A DNA stretch of 60,000 nt, from the NCBI GenBank assembly GCA_030141605.1, contig JAQGDQ010000014.1, positions 1,015,001 through 1,075,000 of the forward strand, written 5' to 3'. A model generated the notes under the pieces. It was not told the DNA's origin and made no database searches. It saw only the letters and a program-made list of their open reading frames with translations. A program made the translations under genes and the position numbers. This DNA is from Tubiluchus corallicola. Taxonomy: Eukaryota > Priapulida > Priapulimorpha > Priapulimorphida > Tubiluchidae. Below are positions 1 to 12,126 of this stretch, one piece after another (within the stretch, counting starts at the first letter, position 1; each line of letters begins with the position of its first letter).

Positions 1-369
1 TCCAATTTTCATTTCTAGAAAAAACGCTTGTAAAACTCCGTAAGGCTGTCTATAGCCTTTGCTTATTAATGCGTATAGCCCTACCACTGCCAAAATCAAT
101 GGTAAAAAGGTAGATAAACAATATGTGGAACATTCGTGTATTATTGATTATAAATACATTTAATATTTAATAAACAAATATTTTGCGAGTTATTTTGCTA
201 GTTTATATAATATCAATACTTGTACATTTTTGTGTTTGCTTGTGTTAATTTTTTTGAATCAAAAGAATCAGACGCATAAAATTCGCTTTATTCGGTTTTG
301 GCAGGAATCTGCTTCCTACTGAGTGCATTCTAGTTTTACTATAGAAATCAATTGCATCAAAATAACTTA

Positions 370-535
370 TGTTCCATTTTTACATATTTTTCCATTTCTG
401 CCATTTTTTCCTGTGCAATTTTTAGGTGTGCCATTTTTTCCTGCGCCATTTTTACCTACTTTTCCATATTTTCCTGTGCCATTTTACCTACTTTTCCATT
501 TGTGCCATATTTTCCTGTGCCATTCTTACCGCTCG
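370..535. repeat. Irregular CCATTTT/CCTGTG tandem repeat
   Basis: Degenerate tandem copies built from ccattttt, cctgtgccatttt and cctacttttccat. The unit length varies between about 13 and 30 bases. The overlapping short ORFs here are an effect of the repeat, not genes. Confidence 0.7.
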
Positions 536-1091
536 CTAAAACGAATATCATAACACAAAGACGTTTTTTCAAAAAGATGTAAGGAACTATAAGTATAATT
601 ATTATGCAATATCAAGTATACACTTCTATCATACTTAAAATCTAACTACAACAACTATAATAAAATTATTTATGAGTAGTAGTAAAAGTAGTAGTAGCAG
701 CAGCAGCAAGAAACAGACAATGATTACAACCAAACAACAAACAACAAAAACACTTCTTCTGTTAATGACTGTATAACATTATAATTATACAGAAAAGTAA
801 TTAAAAAATTAATAAAACCAAACCGTCGCTCAAATTTCACCTATTCTGTGTACTTTAATAAAGAGTTATTTCAATAACTAGCCGTATAAATAACCAAAGT
901 GGAAGATTTTACAATTATTCAAAAAACATGTTCTGTTAACAACAATTTGTAACAAAATTAGCTCTTGCAAAACACTGCAAATTTTAAATAGACAGTTTCT
1001 ACATTATGAGTTACAGACAAACGGTTATTTACAAAAAGAGTGAATTTTTGATGACCACATGAAATATTCTCTGCATTATTTCATCTTAAAA

Positions 1092-1263
1092 TTTAGCAAG
1101 TATGTATATTACAAATAGTACTTACGCAAATACGTTTTTGCTTTAGCTGGTAGTAACAGAATTAAAAAATATGTTTAGCAAGTATGTATATTACAAATAG
1201 AACTTACAGTACTTAAGCAAATACGTTTTTGCTTTAGCTGGCAGTAACAGAATTAAGAAACAT
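1092..1263. repeat. Tandem duplication, about 82-90 bases per copy
   Basis: The segment starting tttagcaagtatgtatatta at 1092 recurs at 1174 and both copies continue through aaatacgtttttgctttagc to aacagaatta. The second copy carries a short insertion (cagtactta region). Confidence 0.85.
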
Positions 1264-3879
1264 GTCTTGTGTGTAAGATTATAGGCTATGTACAGCAAAA
1301 CGTAAGAACATAAAAATGTCATAAGGGCTATTAGTATTCAATAATACAAACATAACTAAAATCACAAAAAAGTAAGCATAAAATGTACTTATTTTGTATT
1401 ATATTAATTTCATGCAAGAGACAAATTTGAAAACCTGATCGACAACTGTTGAAACGATTAATATCAATTTATACACTAGCACAAAAAATGATTCTGGGCT
1501 AAAAATTAATGACACTTTATTACAATAGTAAAGACTGCAACATATAATGGATGTGTGTTACGGTGGTAACATAAGAATGGACGACTTTCAATGAAAACTT
1601 CAGCCTGATTCTAAACCATTTATCTCCTTTGGCTAAAGGATCTATGAGTGATGCTGACAAGGTCGATCAAAACAAATTATAACTTAAAGTTAACAGTAAT
1701 CCTAGCATGCAAGCCTATAAAAACTTTATTTTACACATTACTTGCTCTATGCATTGGAGTTTATTAACATTTCTAAGTCATTCAGTCACAGCTAAGTAGA
1801 ACCTATTTTGCCTGTTCTACCAGTGCGCAATTCACACTCATCAAAAGCATATCACTGTTTTTTACATAGCTGACTAATGTTTTGCATACATATAATAAGG
1901 TCATTCTTATTATTCGAAACGTGAATTTCAACTATTATTATAACAATAATTATACATCAGCATATCTATAGGTCAATTTAATAACAATTTAATTCTATGG
2001 AGCTTGATGAAATTTCTTTATAAAGCTCATAATCCTAATTTTTGTAGCATAAGAAAATTCAATAGATTCAACAGCTTATGTAAATCATAGGTGTAAACAC
2101 ATGCTGCTACAGTAACATTAAAATTATCTGGTATAAAATTTTAACAGTTTAACAGTGTATAGTCCAACACAATATTATATTACATTACTACAAACAAATA
2201 ATGTGTAATAAAAACTCACATTAGTATTTAGTGTACTAGAAATTGCTTTTTGTGACCTCATCATGGGCAATTTCACAACAAAATTACAATTACTCTACCT
2301 ACATTTATTGTATATTGTTTACAAAACAAAATTTAATATAATGAGCATTACTAAATAGTTAGACACTCTTCCTATGCGAAGAAGACTGCACTCTTTAAGA
2401 AATCTGTAAGAAAACTAGTTACTGTTGAAGATCAACACAAGCAGCAGTAGGTCTCCAAGACAAAAGATATGACTTAAAGGGAAAAAATAGTAAAAAAGTA
2501 AGTAGAGTAGAGGTATACAATCAGTAATACCTGAAAAACAGAACTAACTTCAAACGCTGCACATTGCTTGGCCTATAACATGATGTCAAATATGTGCACT
2601 TCAAGATCAGATCTTGAAAAACAGTGCAAGTCTTAATTAGACTAAGTCTTATGTACTGTGTATTATAAAACCCAATGCGTGGTAAGAAAGTGCATCTACA
2701 TCTACATCAATATCTACAAAAATGGTAGCAACACAAATGAGATGAGATTTTCATCTAGAAAAGCAGTACAGAGAATCAAAGAGAACAAAGCTTGAAATGA
2801 ACTGTGTAACAATCTATAACTACTATACATCAAAACAATGAGAACATATAACAAGCATTAACATTTCAGTTTTCATCACTTAACAAACTGTGCCAATGAA
2901 GCTCGTGCCTGGAATGTTGGCTGAAGAAAGTCCCTTGCAATGGTCCTTCACTTGCAGTGACTTAAGCAGAAGACTTCTTCAATACAGTTCTGTTAGTCAG
3001 TTGGCATCAACAACATTATTGGCCCTGCAAGTGCCAGTTGACCATGGGATTGCACTGAAGATGTCATCTTCCCAAATCATTGCAAGTGAAGGGCTATTGC
3101 AAAGTGCATCTTTAGGCACTACTGTAACAAGAAACACAAAATACATCCAAAAATCGGGGACAGGACATCTAGCCATGAACCGTTCGGGCGCGGGGGGAAA
3201 TTGGGCACGAGACATTTATGAGCTAGTGGCATCGCACACTGCACTTACTTGATCACACAAGAATACACTACTGTAATTAGACTGCCTAAACTGTTTAGTA
3301 AGTTAAACTTTTACGGGCATCCTTTGTTCATTGACCTGTTCACTGATATAGTGATTACGCTACATTTTAATGTCAGAACATGCACAGTTTTATAAAAAAA
3401 GAAATAATTATTTTGCTGAGTATGATTGTGTAATTAAAAGTGAAAAAACTATAACTTCCTATAGAACACAGCTGCTGAGCTCATTGTTATCATACTTTTG
3501 CAACAGGTGCAGCAAAAAGCTTAAATTATTGCTAATCGCATCATTTGGCTCATTAATTAGTCTAGATTCTAGTAGTTTTATGGTTGACACACATTTCTGT
3601 TATTTGGGTGCTTTAATGATACATTACATATTTTTGAAATAAATGCTGTCATATTTTACTAAGAATACTAATGTAAACATTCAGAGTCTTCATCTGCTTC
3701 TTTTATTTTAAAGCTACACATAATACTGAAAGTGGAAAACCACAAAACACAAAGTCGACTCAACTGACTGGTTTTCATCATTATGCATTATTGCATATGT
3801 TTAATTTACTGTAGTGATGATTCTTGAAAAAATGGTGTGATAGTTATTAAACTATATATATACAAAAATGAAAATAAAT

Positions 3880-3975
3880 TAGGCACCCATAAAATTTTAT
3901 TGGTGTCCAAATGTCTCGTGCCCAAGTGTTCTGGTGTCCAAAAATTCCGTATCCGAATAGCCGTGCCCAAATATA
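3880..3975. repeat. Short repeat cluster with GTGTCCAAA / GTGCCCAA motifs
   Basis: Contains ggtgtccaaa twice and gtgcccaa twice plus an imperfect palindrome at 3880-3906. A 17-mer at 3907-3923 is repeated inverted at 3204-3220. This looks like the remains of a repetitive element, but its borders are not visible. Confidence 0.45.
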
Positions 3976-5108
3976 ATATACTCACAAAATCAACCAGCAT
4001 CCTGCTTGTTCACATTTTCAATACACCTACAGCCATTCATAAGCAACAAAAGTTATATAAAACGATTAATTTTTTAATTAAACGTATTATCTATTCATCA
4101 AGAAAAGTGAGTATTTTTAACCATAAATAGTGCACAGGTCTGCATTTTTGTTTTTCAAATTAAACAAGTGTACTTAGATCATAAAGCCATGTAAACATTA
4201 AAATTCACTATATTTTATGATCCAAACTGAAATTTCAAAACAGTACATTTTTGAAATTTCAGTCTATGTAGCCAATTATTAGGAGTTGTTTATATATATA
4301 TGTATTTTTAGAGAATTTCAAAATAAAATTTCCATTTTAGTTTGCAGGGAAAACTGTTAAATAATTTTGCATTTTTTAATCCATTTGACATCTGCATAAC
4401 ATTTAATTATATACAGTATTATTATGACAAATGCAATGTGTTACAGTCAAGACCATTTAACACATGTCTAGTGAATTTTGAATCATGTAAGCTCAAACAT
4501 GAAATCTCGAGGTTTGATGGGTTTTTTCCATATGTAAATAGTCAGAAACCCATAATTCTTATTATGCTTCATCTAACTCACAGTAATTTCTGCTGTTCTT
4601 CAGAGAAAAATGTTAAGTGGAGTTGTCTGTATACCACATCAAATCAACTGCACTGCCTTGCTAAACAAATTTTGGGATAGAATATCAGCTAAGCATGGAA
4701 AATCATGTATCATCATAATAACAAAAAATATGAATCTTTAGTATAAAAAGAAGCACTTAAGATACATAAAACTTTAGTCTTATTGATGGTAATAAGACTA
4801 GTATGAGTAATCTGGTAAAAACAGAACAGTCAAAGTTTTTTTGTCAATGAGTCATTTCCTCCATCAAAGACTAACAACCTGTCTACTAATTTTTGTCCTT
4901 ATATGGTAACTTATTCAGATATTCACCTGAAAATTTTGCAAGATAAGAATTATTAATTTCATATTGTAATGATGAGAAGACCACTAAAATTCTGTAACTT
5001 GCGGTTTATTCTTGTCTGCATAAGACCTTACTCAATTTGCTTGCTAGCTGTTCCCCTGGGTTTAATTTTGATTACAGACCAGTATTAATAAATACAATCT
5101 TAAAAATA

Positions 5109-5358
5109 CTACATATTTGTTTCATTACTCCCTTTTGGTAAATCTGGATATTGGGGTGGGTAAGCTTCATCCTGCTTTCTCAAAGGGTGCATCTCCTCAG
5201 CATCGTGTGCATCTCCTGAATGCTTTCGCTGTAAGGGACTGCTCATACGGCGTGCTGGATCCGGATCTTGTACTTCCAGTTCATGTCTTGATAAATGTTC
5301 TACTATGCCGGCACCAAAAGAATCTCCAAGAACATTGATAGATGTCCGTATTCGATCC
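5109..5358 (-). CDS. SLC1A2: Transporter coding exon 10 (end of TM8, C-terminal tail, stop)
   Basis: Residues 480-562 and TAG stop (5109-5111). Starts with DRIRT, where R484 is the substrate-carboxylate arginine of acidic carriers, then [20 protein letters not shown]. The rest is a hydrophilic, proline- and charge-rich cytoplasmic tail ending ETNM. Acceptor ttaatgtgcag. An AATAAA on the minus strand at 5010-5005, about 100 bases past the stop, is a candidate polyadenylation signal. Confidence 0.94.
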
Positions 5359-6383
5359 CTGCACATTAAACAAAGAAATTAAAGCTAGATTTCTTAAAAG
5401 TAGTAGTAGGGCCTACAATGTCAGAATAGAATTATCCATATTTGGCAAATAAATATAACTTCATTAAAATGGAATTTATTGCCAAACTGTTTCGAACAAA
5501 GCAGTACATTATCAAAGTACCAAAAACAAAGAAATTTACCAGAATTTGGAAACAATATCGAAGTACAATTCAGTAGTTCATAGCCAAATGATGTCTGATG
5601 TAATAATTTAAATTAATAATTTAACAGTTTACTGAAGATATGTAGTCGTAAGGTAAATTGTTAAATTATCTATAGATTATGTCTATAGATAATATAGATA
5701 ACATCTATCATTATATCATTATACATTATACCTCTAACATTATACACAATACCACTATACATTATTCCATTAGTTCATGAGGCCTGCAAGAATTTTACTT
5801 TTTGGAAAATGCATTTGTATCCTGATTTTTTATTGTAGTCCTTTACCCTGAATGGCCACTGGCCTTTTTGTGTCAATTTGTGCAAAAATTCATCCTATGA
5901 AGCACTGCTGATATTCATATGTTTGGGTATAAGAATAGAGAAAATGGACATAAAATTAGACTATGGTTAGATATTGGCTATGATCTTATTTACCACTTAC
6001 AGTAATGTAATGACACTGTAATGTATACTACAAACAAGAAATTATTTATTTACCATCCCTCGTTTAACAGACAACATTAGCACTACCAGCTATTTAGTGA
6101 TACTTACAACAATACATTTACAACATACAAAACACTTACAATGCAACATATAATAACGAATAACATGTATAAGATGAAAGGTATATGCCTTGGCGTTGGC
6201 AGCCGCTAGTATAGAACTCAAGGCTGCGCGGTTGCCATCCGAAATCTGAACTACTTGGCTACCCAACTGATTACTACATTGACTACATTAACAATAAACA
6301 TCCTAATTTTTTATTGATTTCTAAGTTGCTGAAAATATTTTGATGTTTTCACTCAAGCAGGTATAGAATAACAAAATACTTAC

Positions 6384-6518
6384 AACAGCCAATCAACAAC
6401 TACAATCATTGTAATGTCTTTTGTTGGTAATCCAACTGCTGTTAACACTAGCAACATTGTGACCAAACCAGCGCTCGGAACACTTGCCGCACCAACAGAT
6501 GCAGCCGTAGCAGTCAAA
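6384..6518 (-). CDS. SLC1A2: Transporter coding exon 9 (HP2 and start of TM8)
   Basis: Residues 435-480. Encodes [18 protein letters not shown], the HP2 hairpin (outer gate), and then the beginning of TM8 up to VDWLL. Acceptor tttttacag, donor gtaagt. The last leucine codon is split with exon 10. Confidence 0.94.
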
Positions 6519-7104
6519 CTGTAAAAAAGTTCACATAATATGATTTAATCTGCTAACTGTGGTTAGAGGCTGCATGCTTACTTATGCAAATCAGTTGAAA
6601 ATGACAAACGGCTATTAATTAAGGATAGTTAAATTGCATCATAACGGAGAAGAACAAATAACTAAAGTCGATCTGCTTCTACTGCGTGTATTACTACATA
6701 TTACTTGCAAAAATCTTGATAAAAAACTGCATCAATGCAGATAAGCAAATTTATGAGCATGCTAAAGTATACAAGAATAATTATATATATATATCAAATA
6801 ATGATTTTAATTTTTGAAATGAAGTGAATTTTGTGATTTAAGACAAACGTAATGAAATTAAGTTACTTAGATGTTTAAAAAGTAGCAAAATGCAGATGCC
6901 ATAGTGGCAATGATTTTCAGCTCAGGCCTATACAAAAATTAGTTAGAAAAATGAAAACATTGGTATGATGACACAAACACGTGTTTTAGTTTTTCTCTAG
7001 TAGCTGCCTCTGCTTCTTTGGCTAAAACTATCCTGATTTCTCAAAGTCTGACACCTACACAGGTATTACAGAGGTACATGTACAATGTTCTTGAGAAAAA
7101 ATAC

Positions 7105-7299
7105 CTGACTGTTATAATCTCTCCGGGTGTTAATGGTATCTTGTTCATCTGAGCAATGAAAATTGCTGCAACAGCTTCATAAAGTGCTGTACCATCCATA
7201 TTCACAGTTGCTCCAATAGGCAATACAAACCGTGTGACACGCTTGTCAATTCCCAAGTTGTCTTCCAAGCATCGAAATGTCACTGGCAATGTGGCTGCG
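7105..7299 (-). CDS. SLC1A2: Transporter coding exon 8 (TM7 with NMDGT motif)
   Basis: Residues 370-435. Encodes [19 protein letters not shown] and then the SLC1 signature NMDGT (403-407), whose residues bind Na+ in structurally studied homologues. Acceptor cttccag, donor gtattt. This is among the most EAAT2-like parts of the protein. Confidence 0.94.
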
Positions 7300-7370
7300 C
7301 TGGAAGCACAAAGTGAACAATAGTGTTATTCGTGTATGTTTTCTTTTCCTTCTTTTACAGTTAGCCTCAT

Positions 7371-7598
7371 GATTATAATAATAATTTACGACAAAAATGA
7401 TGTTAATAATAATGATAATGATAATGATAACGATAACAATAATGGTAATGATAATGATAATGATAATATTATGATAATTATAACAATAATAATAATAACA
7501 ATAATGGTAATGATAATGATAATATTAATGATAAATGTAACAATAATAATAATAACACTAATGATAATGCTAATGATGATGATGATGATGATGATGAC

Positions 7599-7671
<73 letters not shown>

Positions 7672-7690
7672 GTAATAGTAATGGCAATAA
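7371..7690. repeat. GAT/AAT microsatellite in intron 7
   Basis: Interrupted GATAAT and AACAAT motifs pass into pure GAT repeats (7573-7630) and then AAT repeats (7631-7670). It lies in the intron between transporter exons 7 and 8. The long single-amino-acid ORFs on both strands are artefacts of the repeat. Confidence 0.97.
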
Positions 7691-7796
7691 TAAAATAACT
7701 TTGCTGACATATTGACTTTAATGACTTTGCTGACAAATTAATGCTCTGATATAATCAAAAATTAACAAAACTGTTCTCATTGAAGTGGTATCATAC

Positions 7797-8030
7797 CTTG
7801 ATGCTGTGCCAATAGCTGTAATCCATGCTTGAAGCATGCCCTTGAAAAACGTCAATGGATTCTTGCGAGTTATTGCAAAGTAAATGCCAGGAAGTACAAG
7901 GAGGGCATGGATAGCTAATCCCACAATAACAGTGAGCATATACATGCCAAGCTGGCGACCTGTTGTTGCCAAATCTTCAATTTCCATTATCTTTCCAATG
8001 ATCAGAAACATAATACCAAAAGGAGAATAC
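7797..8030 (-). CDS. SLC1A2: Transporter coding exon 7 (TM5-TM6 and hairpin HP1)
   Basis: Residues 292-370. Encodes [16 protein letters not shown], the TM6 region and the HP1 hairpin up to GTAS. The split serine codon with exon 8 completes the serine-rich tip of HP1 that gates the substrate site from the inside. Acceptor attccag, donor gtatga. Confidence 0.93.
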
Positions 8031-8370
8031 CTGGAATACCAAGATCAGGATAAAAGTAAAGACAATTAAAATTGAAAGTCTTAGTAAGAGAGATTGCACA
8101 TATGCAATAAGAAGGCAAAAACAACTTTATTTGCAATATAAATACTCATCATCACAATAAAAGTGAGATAATAAAACAATGACATTTATATAAGTCATTC
8201 ATATGTACCAAAATATAGACTGTTTCTGAAATGTTACTACAGTATTCTTGAACTGCTGACCCTAGAATAAGATATAATAAAATAGAGTCAGTTAAATGAA
8301 AATGTGAAAACTCAAACAAAATGGGATTCTATCAAGTTTGTGCCATTTACACCACAAATGAATTACTTAC

Positions 8371-8497
8371 CACATGACTAGTATAACAACACGCATGATG
8401 ACGTCATTGAGTACATTAAAAAAGTCAACCATCAGTTTGCCTTCTGCTCCCATTGAACTTATCATGATACCAAATGCCGTGCAGAAGGCAATTAAAC
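8371..8497 (-). CDS. SLC1A2: Transporter coding exon 6 (TM4 end and TM5 region)
   Basis: Residues 250-292. Encodes GLIAFCTAFGIMISSMG and then LMVDFFNVLNDVIMRVV, both conserved in EAATs. Acceptor tttgtcag, donor gtaagt. The last two bases (TG) form the tryptophan codon of MWYSP with exon 7. Confidence 0.93.
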
Positions 8498-8640
8498 CTG
8501 ACAAAGGAAATGGCATTAATTTATTTTAGTAAATTATGGCATAAAATTTAAAAATTTGACTGCTTAAAGATTTTCTTTTTTATGGATGAGCACTTTTTAA
8601 CATGTTTACAAATTAAATGAATGATACATACATACACTCA

Positions 8641-8650
8641 CACAAGCACG

Positions 8651-8712
<62 letters not shown>
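8641..8712. repeat. (CA)n microsatellite in intron 5
   Basis: About 30 uninterrupted CA dinucleotides after a short CACG lead-in, between transporter exons 5 and 6. Confidence 0.97.
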
Positions 8713-8716
<4 letters not shown>

Positions 8717-9348
8717 TATAATTTATTATATTTAAAATATACCTATAAATGCCTATAATTAGTACATATGCCTATAAATAAATTTTAAATAGTAATTAGG
8801 CACAAATGCATTTTTATATGGTTGGTTTTTCGACATAGGCTGAAGCCACTGCACTATGAAACTGACAAGGTTTAGGTTTGCTTCTGACCTAGACTTCATA
8901 GACTATAATCCTATAGCTACCAAATACCAACTAATTTTTCTCATAATTTATTTATTTGTAAGTTACTGAATTTTGCATTTAATATTTTTTCCTTAATATT
9001 TCCACCACACCGATGTAATTAGATGTACTTTAAGCAAAACAATTTTGAATAAAGGTAAAGAAGCATAAACTCCATAATAAAACTGAAAAGAAGTCCCTCA
9101 GAAAATATGCAATTAAAATTAACATAAAATTAACTATATCAACAGTTGCTATAACATGAGTAAACTGAAATTAATGTGGCTGCTATGTTAAATCTCAGTT
9201 AGCCTAAGCTTTGAAATTCAGATTCAGGTACACCTCCTATCCATCTTTTTTTGGCTTTGATTTCATTTGCCCTTCATCAAAAAACTGTGAGTTTATATTG
9301 TGCCACTATTTTACTGTCTACCAACTTCTAGGGAGATGAAATTATTAC

Positions 9349-9566
9349 CTAAAATATTGGTACCACCCTTAAAGCCAACCTCACGAACCTTCTTGGTACC
9401 ATTAACAATCCATTTTTCTACCATTTCTGGCTTTTCACCCTCAATAGGTGGTGCCACAGTAGCATTTTCTGTCCAATCCGGATTCTTTACTATAATATCC
9501 TCATCAACATACTCAGTTTGTGCTTGTTGAAAACAAGCCTGAACCAAGTTGTCTGGAAACAAGTTT
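9349..9566 (-). CDS. SLC1A2: Transporter coding exon 5 (extracellular loop between TM3 and TM4)
   Basis: Residues 177-250. Begins with the conserved NLFPDNLVQACF motif and continues through a divergent hydrophilic loop with sequons at N211 (NAT) and N232 (NGT), where EAATs are normally N-glycosylated. It ends in GTNILG, the entry to the next membrane segment. Acceptor ttctttcag, donor gtaata. Confidence 0.93.
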
Positions 9567-10471
9567 CTGAAAGAAAATACAATATGAAATTAGCCTAGTT
9601 TAAATAGTAATTAATTAGTTTGTCAAGTCATTTCATTTCTGGGCATGTTTGTTTTGTGAATGTGTAGTTTGGTCTTCTCACATCCTTTGGTTATTTGGCA
9701 TATGTTGTCAATTGATTTGAGCTATTGCCAAAAAAGACAATTTATACAGGCATTCACAGAATTATAAAAAAGAAAACAACTTTTATTAAAAGCTTTAAGA
9801 TATAAAATGTTAAAAACATGTCTCATACCTTTCAACTACAGCCTGCAGTCATATAATTACAGTGACACACTGCATAAACAAACAACCAGTTTTATAGGCA
9901 GAGCCTACAGAAATTCACTAATTATGTATTTACAAGGAAACCAAATATGTAAAGAATTAACTAACCTGTAGAGAAGAAAGAGATACAGTAAATGTATAGC
10001 TGGACGTTTGTAAATAAGGTTAAAGGAACTGAACTACGTTGCGCGTTAAGAAAAGGCTTGTTAGCATACATAGATAAACTTTCTTATATTAATAGGTCCC
10101 AATTATTTGTAGCCTAGGCCACAATGCTGAAACTATTAAAATCAACCTTGTGGCCAGATAGACAGATATGCTCAGACTATACTAGACTGAGGAGGATTTT
10201 TTAATTCTGTGCCTGTTCTAGAAGTTTAAATGAGGGGTTTTCAGTTGTTCACATATTATTAAAGTATCAGGACGTTTTGTCTAGGTATGCAGCATTACAG
10301 CTGCCATACTGAAATCTATAAACAATATCAGACTGTAAGAATGTTGGTATTTTGTCTTTAAATGGAAAGAAAGAGCCTAAACCATTGCCAGACAAATTCT
10401 AGGCATTTTTTTGAAAACTGAGAATTGAAGGTTTTTGTTCTCATAAACTACACGAACTTCCTAAAACAAAC

Positions 10472-10679
10472 CTGATCAAATCCAAAAAAGCATCAAGAGT
10501 TGACACAGTTCGGTTCTCTGTATCACTAGGAAGTTCTTCCCTTATTCTAGGGTCACCCGGATGTATCAATACGACTAAGACAATACCAATGATGGCAGCA
10601 ATGAGTGTGGTGCACAGGTAGTAAAGCAATGCACGTGAGCCCATTTTTCCAGAAGTGCTAGCATCCAGTCCAGCCAGAC
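10472..10679 (-). CDS. SLC1A2: Transporter coding exon 4 (TM3 and start of the large extracellular loop)
   Basis: Residues 108-177. Encodes the conserved GLAGLD start, TM3 and the DAFLDLIR helix that leads into the large extracellular loop between TM3 and TM4. N163-R-T is a possible glycosylation sequon. Acceptor ccctttcag, donor gtttgt. Confidence 0.93.
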
Positions 10680-11835
10680 CTGAAAGGGTAACAATCGACA
10701 ATTTGACCGGCACAAATGTAAATCAGAGGTGAGGAAATTAGAGGTGAATACAGTCGCGGAATCTATACTGCACGGCTTTAATATACTTTTTTCATTTGCT
10801 TTTTTTGTGTTTAATTTGAAAAACAAAATACGATTCCTAGGTATGTTGCTTTCAGTCAGTGCTTGACTGCTTGTTCTTTACAGCCTTGACTACTGAGTGC
10901 ATTTTAGCACTTTAAAACAGAAGTGTATAAACTGACATAGTCACTGTTTAAAATGTGTCAGTGTAAATTTAAAGCACAAGAAAGCCCTTTGTTTATATAA
11001 AGCTAAAAAAAATTTGTCTTGAAATTTCGTATCGTCTACATTTTGTGTTATTGCACACAGAGCTTGTATTAGCATCAACGCTGTTACAAAACTTGAAAAT
11101 TTAAATGCCTACGATGACAGTTAGAAGCAGCCATTTTGTGGTATCATGTGAAACAAGTTCAGATAACATCGCTTAAATTTTCAAAACATAATCAGAGCAC
11201 ACTGCACTCACTAAGCAATATAATAAATAACCGTATCTTGTCAATAAGATTAAAAGTACGTTTTTTGGTGAGTCAGCAGTACACACTGGGAAGGTGGGTC
11301 AGTGACATTTTACCAGTTGGCGAGAATATTTTAAATTACTAAAATTGTCTTTTCTAGTTGCCTTTCTAGTTGTCTTTTCTAAAGTATTTTTATGCAGGTA
11401 AGCGTAATGATAATTAATCTAACTTTGCTTGTAAAGTTTTTTGGGACATTCTTTCAAATTCCTTTTCGCCCTTTTTAAGTCAGCGTGAAGCAAATAGATG
11501 ATGATTATGATAATTTACATAGACATTAGAGTGAATGATTAGACAATTTTACATAGACATTACAGTGAATTCCACAATATTACATTTATGCATTCTATAA
11601 TTAGCTTTTTTAATTTGTGCATATAACATTATTTTCAGTGATGTTAAGCAATGAGTATTGAAGTGCCTACTAAAATCAAGGTTATTAATGCAGCAAGCTT
11701 CCTGTGAGGTAACATAAAAATGTTGATAGATTGATATACCAAATTACTAAATTCCAAATTCAATATTTAAATCCACTAGAGTTACAATCAGTAATCTCAA
11801 GAACTACACAAATTTAATCCCTATTTTACGAAAAA

Positions 11836-12126
11836 TTAACAGCAAGATCTTAAAATGAAAGGGTCCTTTACAAAGTAGGTTAGTGCCGATATAAAATTTT
11901 CATTTTTGGTCCAATACACAAGATTTAAATTCTCATTTCCCAGTTCATTTAGTAGTGCATATCGCCTGTTTGCATTGACTCGGGGACATCGGTATATCAA
12001 ATGTTCTGGATTCTGGGCTTCCATACAACATTCACACAGCTCATCTCCAGCAAATCCAATATGACTCAGCGACTCAGCAATATTATTAGCATAATAATAA
12101 CCAAAATTCAGTCTGGCATTTAATGA
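11836..12126 (-). pseudogene. Older LINE relic, 3' (C-terminal) part
   Basis: Minus-strand frame reading NARLNFGYYYANNIAES, then CECCMEAQNPEHLIYRCP, the cysteine-histidine finger typical of the C-terminus of RNase H-bearing non-LTR elements, and a stop at 11836. Its missing upstream part continues at 14595 on the far side of the plus-strand LINE. This shows that one LINE inserted into another. Confidence 0.7.

Larger units (their letters stand above)
1..5108. other. AT-rich DNA downstream of the transporter gene; no gene recognised
   Basis: Probably contains the transporter 3' UTR near 5005-5108 and otherwise non-coding DNA. ORFs of up to 120 codons (2890-3252) match nothing I know and look like chance. 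The stretch contains three small repeat structures that are listed separately. Confidence 0.6.

Noticed and set aside
2890-3252. 120-codon plus-strand ORF
   Set aside because: No recognisable domain; its end runs into the repeated motif at 3204-3220, and a shorter minus-strand ORF overlaps it. Likely chance.
7336-7736. Poly-Met/Ile and poly-Leu ORFs
   Set aside because: They are translations of the GAT/AAT microsatellite in an intron.
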